From Argyresthia goedartella (taxonomy: Eukaryota > Arthropoda > Insecta > Lepidoptera > Argyresthiidae), in NCBI GenBank assembly GCA_949825045.1, contig OX463806.1, positions 44,788,208-44,852,207 on the forward strand: 64,000 nt of DNA, read 5' to 3'. A model generated the notes under the pieces. The model saw only the letters and a program-made list of their open reading frames with translations, was not told the DNA's origin and searched no databases. Both the position numbers and the translations under genes were made by a program. Of the stretch, positions 57,401 through 64,000 are shown one piece after another. How positions within the stretch are numbered: the first letter of the stretch is position 1; every line of letters starts with the position of its first letter.

Positions 57401-58070
57401 CAACAAAATAACTTTCTTCTATTGTTGGTCATATGTCAATGCTAAGGAGCAACAAATAAACACGAGAACCTGTCCATATACAGTGAAATCTAGAAAAACA
57501 CGTGACATTGGTGAAATTAACCTCGATGTTAGACCGCCATTAATTAAGAAATAATAATAACAACATTGTATTCAATTTGACAGTCGGAATATCAGTTAAA
57601 ACGATCACCCACAAAACCTCAGAAGACGTGACCTAGTGTATAGACTTTAGTAATAGACGGAAAATAACGCTTTTCTCGAGCAAGCTGAGTGCACCAGTCA
57701 CGCGTACCAAAAATAGTATGCTATACTGTCAAAGTCTACGATATGACGACGTACATTTTAATAGTCTACTGACGATCTCATATTAATAAGGGAAATTAAT
57801 AATATAATAATTTGTAAATGGTTTTTGTGGTAATTTGTCTGTTTCAAATATGTTAGTCTAAATTTATAAGTTTTTTACGAATTTATTACTTAGCCAAAAT
57901 GTGTATTCCCTGAATTATTGTATTGGTAGAAGCTGGATAAACACTCTGACAGATAAATCGTATTATGTATACATTGTGGGCAACATCACGATTTATCAGC
58001 CAGAAACTCCCCTTACTTCCTTCAATTTGAAGAATCAAATCCATGCTTTGCGATGCGGTAACACTGTTTA
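54442..58070. other. Intergenic, no gene seen
   Basis: Only short open frames without recognisable family motifs occur. The sequence is AT-rich. Confidence 0.45.
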
Positions 58071-58206
58071 GGCTAAGGTCACGCTGTTCGAGCCAAGCTT
58101 GTGTGGCTAATTGTCACTAATGTAAGTTCAATGGAATTCGTAATAATTACTATGCGAGTAGCTTGGCTCTTAGCAATTAGTGAGGCTCGATAGTGTGGCC
58201 TTAACC
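58071..58206. mobile_element. Short MITE, TTA target site
   Basis: The termini GGCTAAGGTCACGCTGTTCG and GGTTAAGGCCACACTATCGA (read inward) are imperfect complements. TTA flanks both sides, fitting a PIF/Harbinger-type insertion. It is 136 bp with no coding capacity. Confidence 0.7.
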
Positions 58207-58209
58207 TTA

Positions 58210-59640
58210 GGGAGCCCCCCTCCAATGTTACAATAAATTATAATATCAAATTTGAAACATCAATGGTATTACGAGGTTTAACCATATGCCAAGCCACGAG
58301 ACTGACTGTATGTACTACACCAGCTTTAATTATTTATACAAACAGTGAGATTTCATTTTACTTCCTCACTGGTCTGGCTTATGAATTGGGAAAATATATT
58401 GTTCGATAGGTGCCATTAGTTATTTAAGTTTTATTATTCGTGTGTCATTAGAATTAAGTTTAGTCTAATTTGTGATGGCTGATACTTGTTACCTCATGTG
58501 CCTTGTCATTTCTCCATATATCTTACAATGAAAAAATGAATTGTATAACACGATAAATATAAATTAGAATTGATAAACATGCCAATATTGCAACTACATA
58601 TATGTGTCATTCTTTTGTAACGGGTTTTTTGTTATATTATGAAATAGAACATAATTTTATACAGTTATTCACTAAACCTTAAACGTGACTGATTCTTCCA
58701 TCATTAGACAGTATTTTAATTAAACAATATTTTAATAAAAACATGCAGTTTCAGTTACTTGCTGGCATGCCCGTCTTCCGAAATTCAAAGAATTAGGGTG
58801 AACACAATCGATTGAGTAAGCGAGTCGAGAGACTATTCATTAGACACAGACAGCTCGATTCGCATACTAAGTTGATACCTAAAAGTTAGTGCATACTATA
58901 TTAACCACTACTCCTCAACGTTTCGAGTACGAAAATTTGTTTTACTACTTGTTCTGAGTCTAAAGATTCCAAAAATACTTTAGCAACCTGTTACGCCATT
59001 CATACCATGCTTGCGCCTTGCACCGAGAATCTCCCTAGAGTAAAAATAGTGTGAATCATGATCTGATTTAAGCGAAAGTTATTTCTGTGTGATATTTGAG
59101 CTAAATTGCTGGGTGGCGAATATAAACTGGTTGCTGGTAAATATTACCTTTCTATTATTTCCAATATTACTTGAAAAATGTATTTATATTATTTAAAATA
59201 TGTATTTTCAAACATGTTACATGGCCCTTCTTTTATTATTATCATTACAACTCTTTTTTAGATATTTCACAGTTACACATTACTGTTGCGAATACAAATG
59301 TCCAAGTACAGCGTTTTGAACTTAATTATTTTTATTTTTCAGTGCGGCGATGTATGAACACATTGACTTGAACTAGTGTACAGTTGACAACTAAAATACA
59401 AGTGAATATTAATGAAGCCCTGCCGCTCCAAGTGAGACAACGAGTAGGAATCAATTAGTACAGGAATTTGTTGACCGTGTTTCAATTACATTAAATTTTC
59501 TTTAATCAAAATATGAGATAGATTAACTACATCGCTTTGCAAGCTTTCTTGTCATAACGGCTGACATGTTTCCATATAAATAAAACAAACTAAACAGTCG
59601 TCCTTTGGCTGTTAGCCGTAATGACAACAAAACCTTTAGG
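58210..59640. other. Intergenic, no gene seen
   Basis: No coding or repeat feature could be supported. Confidence 0.4.
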
Positions 59641-59770
59641 CCCATCGCAGATGAAAGACAGCGTAAGGCATAAGGCGTAAGGTACGTTTGATCTTCGCCG
59701 CGTTCGCAACAGAACGCAATCAAACGTACTTTACGCCTTATGCCTTACGCCGTCTTCTGTCTACGTTGGG
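59641..59770. repeat. Long foldback (~52-base arms)
   Basis: The left arm CCCATCGCAGATGAAAGACA...TTTGAT (59641-59692) pairs with the right arm (about 59719-59770) with a few mismatches. The loop holds a smaller stem GCGTTC/GAACGC. It is probably a foldback MITE, and the predicted RNA would resemble a long hairpin precursor. Confidence 0.8.
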
Positions 59771-60159
59771 CTTCAGACAGTTAGCTGACCAAACTATAGA
59801 TAGGTGAAACTAAGTAGGTACGTACACGTTACCTATGTACAACTTTGTCATTGTAGTCGCAAAAGAAAGTAACGGTAGCGTTATTATTATGTATCATTGA
59901 TATCAGTCGCAATGAGATTCGAAATCGACTAAATAACAAAGCAAGAATACACCTCGTGTAAAATGGTTGATTTTTAAATGTTACTAGAATCGCGATTGCA
60001 GTCAAAAGTACATAATAAATAAGGCTCTCTGATCTGCTGATCTGGCTCATCGGCCATTCTGATCACTTGTTACTTTAGGAACAATAATAGGGAAGCTTCG
60101 TTAAGATATTTATAACATTTAACATTTATTGTGGCTCTGCAGTTGTTTTGCTTGTTCTG

Positions 60160-60420
60160 TAGCACCAACTTCACGCATGCGGGCGTCGGCGTTCGAAATT
60201 TGAATGTCAGTACCAACTTCACAGACAAACTAGGGGCGGCAAGCAGGCGGGAGTCGGTGTTCGAAATTTGCATGTCATAATATGTAGAAAAATTACACAT
60301 TATCGTCATAATGTGTAATTTTTCAGATAAGAAATGAGTTTTTACCAAGTAGTTTAATTATGCTGATCGTAACGTGCGGTTTTTGCACGTAGTAAAGAGG
60401 GTTTATGATACGTGTGTAGA
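60160..60420 (+). repeat. Hairpin-bearing repeat copy 2
   Basis: This is an inverted relative of 6660-6900. Its hairpin has perfect 17-base arms 60287-60303 (GAAAAATTACACATTAT) and 60308-60324 with loop CGTC. Confidence 0.8.
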
Positions 60421-60562
60421 TAAAATGTTTAATGTTTAAATGATTTGCACGATTTTATTCTATTTAGCTCTATACTCTGAGAATTGGTCAGCTAACAAAA
60501 GTCATGTATGAACACGAGGCCAATAAATATCCCAGCCAGTCCATGAATGCCATTCCTATAAT

Positions 60563-62538
60563 CAGTGGTTCCTAAACTTGTCAATCTTGTCATTGTCACA
60601 CTCACCCCTATGGCTTACGGGGAAAACTGGTTTTACCCCTCCTAACAAAGGCAACCAATAAAGTGAAATTTATGAAATATATCCTTTCCTCTGTATGGAT
60701 TGTTAGCAATTCCCCTTTGCAAACTCATATTTTTTTGAGTAATGCAAGTAGAGAAATAGGTAATAATACTCGTAGATAGTCACCAACTAAGGCCGTTATG
60801 ATACAAATTGCTAGTATTGTAGACTGGTCAATGAGCGATTCTAAATAGAAAAGTCCAAAACAGAAAGTTTGCGGAACTTTGTTTAGTCTAGTTTAGTTTA
60901 GTTAGGAGTCAAACATATTAGAGGTCGTGCCCCATGAGTTGAGGCCTAGGAGGGGGGCACAAAGAAATTCCCATTTTTGATTTTTGCTTACATCTCGAAA
61001 ATAAAGCTTCATAGTAAAAATTGTTGTTTAGCATAATGAAAGCTGATAAAACTATATCGTTCCCAATCGTTCTCAGAAAACAATGTGTTCTTCACTACAT
61101 TGCTTTTTCACTTTAATACGTAATTCACTTTAGTTCATCTGCGGAAAAAGTGCCCCAAAGAATAGTAATAGAGTTAAATTGCACTTAATAATATATTTTA
61201 TCATCTACCGTTGAAGATTTCGGACAAGATTTAAGATTAATTTATTTGCGAAATTAGGTAAACATATCAGTTGTTATAATTATAATAGTAGATCATGCAC
61301 CAAGGGGATAAAGCAATGTCTTATGTCACGGGCGCGATATTGAATCCTGAACGTAACGAAGGACTCCAGATTTAACCCCCGAACGAGGCGAGGGTTTATG
61401 AGTTAAGTTCTCGACTGAGTCCTGAGTGCAGTGAGGGATTCAAGAAGATGATGCCATACCTTCCACGTATCCATGGCAAAGCTAGTGTTGTTCGAGTAGT
61501 AGTTGTTTTTCTTAACTTTGAAAGAACAAATACAAATTTTATTGCAAACCTTGTCAATATACTGTTTCCAGTTAGGTCAATAACGATTCCAAGAAATGTT
61601 ACACTATTATCACACTATATACACTATAATCAAATTATTAAATGTGAAAACATTATATTATTTTTTTAAGAGTTTTCTTGTTAACTTTAAATTAGAACGA
61701 AATCATGGCCCATTTTTCGAATCTTTATTATTACATTGTTGACATATATTTTCTAAGTAGTATGGAATCGTGCCTTGTCTGTGTATCTCATTGATTTGAT
61801 GTTTACTGGTTTGGGTGTTAGTTTTGTTTGCCTTAACAGATTTACACAACTTTTGTAATCTTATTTTTTTGTATCATTATATCGGCGCATCGAGCGCCGT
61901 GTACATAATAATTAATTTATCTTAAGTACATTATCGGACGTTCAGTGTTTCGGATGACAAGTAACGTAGTCCCGGCTATTATCAACCTATGCTGAGCCAG
62001 CGTGGTGGAGTATGGCTTAATCTTACTCGTATCCGGGTAAAGTCCTGTGCCTCTTATTGGGGACGGTGGACCGATTTATATATCGGCGTTATCAAGTTAG
62101 CATTAATTTTTGTTCACGTATTTTTTTTATATCTCTGCATCTATGTATTGGGGTAATTGTTTTAATCAATCTCTATGTGTCATTTAATTTATTTTCATTG
62201 AAGTGATCACTATTATGCTGTAAGCCTAGCACTAACACATAATTATGTTTTAGTAATTTCTGAGCTGCGCCTAATACTTCTCAACCATCTTAGGGCTTGT
62301 GTCATGTTCACCTGAAGATATCACAATTTTATCTTCTTCAGTCATATACTTAAGTGTCTGTCACGGCTATCAATTGAGTGGCATCTTTCCTCGGATGTTA
62401 GGCTTAATCAGGGGCCGTCACTGTGTATTGTCTGTATAGTCTGGGGGGAGGTCATGACTCGCAAGGACCCACCCCTGGTTCCGCGTTTCATAACCATCTT
62501 AGTCGGTAACTAAATTAGCCCCAGGTTAGGAACCACTG
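60563..62538. mobile_element. hAT-like element or pair of ends
   Basis: The left end CAGTGGTTCCTAAACT and the right end, read inward, CAGTGGTTCCTAACCT are near-identical and have the hAT-type CAGTGGTT start. The eight flanking bases on each side do not match, so the ends may belong to two different copies. No transposase was found between them. Confidence 0.45.
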
Positions 62539-62680
62539 GTGTAAATAGAGGCAATCCACTGCATTGGGTTGTACTCATACAAGCCAATATAAAAACTATT
62601 TTAATTAATTGCTTATTGAATTTGATAAATTGGCTTGTCAATTGGCGCATAAATGGACCATTAGTCATACCTAATGTAAC

Positions 62681-63140
62681 AATTGAATGCGTTACCCGTA
62701 AAAGGGTCCATTCAGATCATTCTGCACAAAATCAATTTTATTGTGGAATAAGGGACCTTTTTTTATTTCATTTGATAGTTTAGCGGTACAAGCAGTGTTG
62801 TTATTCATACGGCAATTGCCGTAATATACGGCATTCCATGACTTTTTTTGAGATTGTACGGCAGGGTTTTCACTACCGTTATTATGAAATACGGCAATTA
62901 ATATAGTAAACATGTCTTAAATCATTATAGTAATACGGCAATGTTGTGTTTTTTTCCACAAATACGGCAATTTGAAACTTTAGATTCGGCAATTCAATTT
63001 TTTGCGATAACAACACTGGGTACAAGGGTCTATACGGACAACAATGGCCGAACATTTTATTCATGTATAAACAAATAAAGTGCTATATCTCTGTTAAATA
63101 AAAATAACGATAGACCCTTTTACGGGTAACGCATTCAATT
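62681..63140. mobile_element. TIR element with 28-bp perfect termini and TACGGCAAT motifs
   Basis: The termini AATTGAATGCGTTACCCGTA... (62681-62708 and 63113-63140) are exact complements. AATT at each edge is palindromic, so it could be a target duplication. Inside, TACGGCAAT or close variants recur at about 62809, 62837, 62891, 62933 and 62964, in one orientation except where palindromic. It has no transposase. Confidence 0.8.
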
Positions 63141-64000
63141 TTCTGAGAGAGCAATAAATCTATGTAAAAAAAGCATTAAGTAGAACCCCATGTCCAAACC
63201 CCTCGAAATAAGACTAACCATGTTTCTGTTAAAGCATGTATTTTATTAATTATTCAAATACTTGGTGGTATTTTCCTGTAACTATCAATCAAGTACTCCC
63301 AGCATCAGATATCTGTGATTTGAGCACGCAAGATGCTCAAATAGATCTACCAATACTAAACAACCAGAAATTACTAAACAGCAATAGTGTAAAAAATATG
63401 ATAACATGTTCTCCGTCGACGTACGTTGACATGATTGTAGAGATGTTACTGGTTGTTTTTGAGTAGCTTGCGTGGCAACATATATATGATGCCAACTGGC
63501 ATTAACAATTACAACATGGTCTCATTATATGCGGACCGCGCTGGTGAACAACATCCATGAGGGCTAGTCTCGCAATCGACAATACACTACGCTGCTTCGT
63601 ATGTACGGGTTTTTGGGCATTCTAGCCTAAGTCAGATTATTTTATTTTATTTAGGTGGGAGGTGGTTAACTTATATGACACCCAAGAACGAAAGGACATA
63701 AAGTCGTTGTGTTACACTTGATCTAAGTAGTAAGGCAATCACAGTTCACGAAATTCCGGAATCGAAGGTCGCAATGAATATTAAGTTATAGACACTTGTA
63801 CAGATCCCAAAAAAAACACTTTAGCCTTAAAATTCGTCGGTAATAATTTTTTGAATACCATAATATTTATACTCTTTATTTTGAGATAAACTTGGTTCGC
63901 GCCGGCCTGCGTTTTTTCAAACACCTCTTTGTCCTTTTGAATATTTTTTTAGGGAAAATCGTATTTTGACGAAATTCCTGCACATATTAATTCCCACTAC
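63141..64000. other. Intergenic, no gene seen
   Basis: A 76-residue frame at 63236-63466 has no recognised motif. Confidence 0.4.

Noticed and set aside
57294..57554. 86-residue plus-strand frame in the right intergenic region
   Set aside because: AT-rich sequence with no recognisable motif or splice context.

Overview
The window looks like a piece of a lepidopteran (moth or butterfly) nuclear genome. It is AT-rich, with long introns bounded by GT...AG, tRNA-derived SINEs of a type common in Lepidoptera, and dense nested transposons. Two host genes can be read with phase-consistent exons.

The left part (517-13460, minus strand) holds seven exons of an angel-type CCR4-family endonuclease/exonuclease/phosphatase gene. 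The 3' (C-terminal) end of that gene lies beyond the left edge of the window. Its introns hold SINEs, a dead non-LTR retrotransposon, a decayed tandem repeat and hairpin-bearing repeats.

The right half (about 33.7-54.4 kb, plus strand) holds ten coding exons, plus a probable 5' non-coding exon, of a tandem CCCH zinc-finger protein. It has two CCCH fingers, a basic bipartite nuclear localisation signal, an isolated C-x-x-C pair and a Pro/Ala-rich C-terminal half. This architecture matches Masculinizer (Masc), the Z-linked gene that drives male determination and dosage compensation in Lepidoptera. All exon phases agree up to exon 10. The last coding exon ends exactly at the first unit of a ~1-kb minisatellite (51225-52285) that repeats the exon end together with its 5' splice site, nine donor copies in all. 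Other Masc introns carry a ~130-bp tandem array, a MITE with long inverted termini, an antisense internally deleted PHD-type LINE and a perfect 20-bp-arm hairpin.

Between the two genes (about 13.8-33 kb) lies a graveyard of nested mobile elements. It holds a TIR element (14.8-15.4 kb), a Copia remnant (15.6-17.6 kb), a Helitron remnant (17.9-18.6 kb) and a second Copia element (19.1-32.3 kb, minus). A nearly complete Gypsy/Ty3 element (22686-30911, 4-bp CTTT target duplication) and a TA-flanked MITE (19184-19660) are inserted in the second Copia. The Gypsy element is young, since shared LTR sequence is almost identical, but its two LTRs differ by a 1.28-kb block.

The right end (54.4-64 kb) shows no convincing gene. 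It contains non-autonomous DNA elements: a PIF-like MITE, a long foldback, a hAT-like terminal repeat pair, and a 28-bp-TIR element with repeated TACGGCAAT-like motifs.
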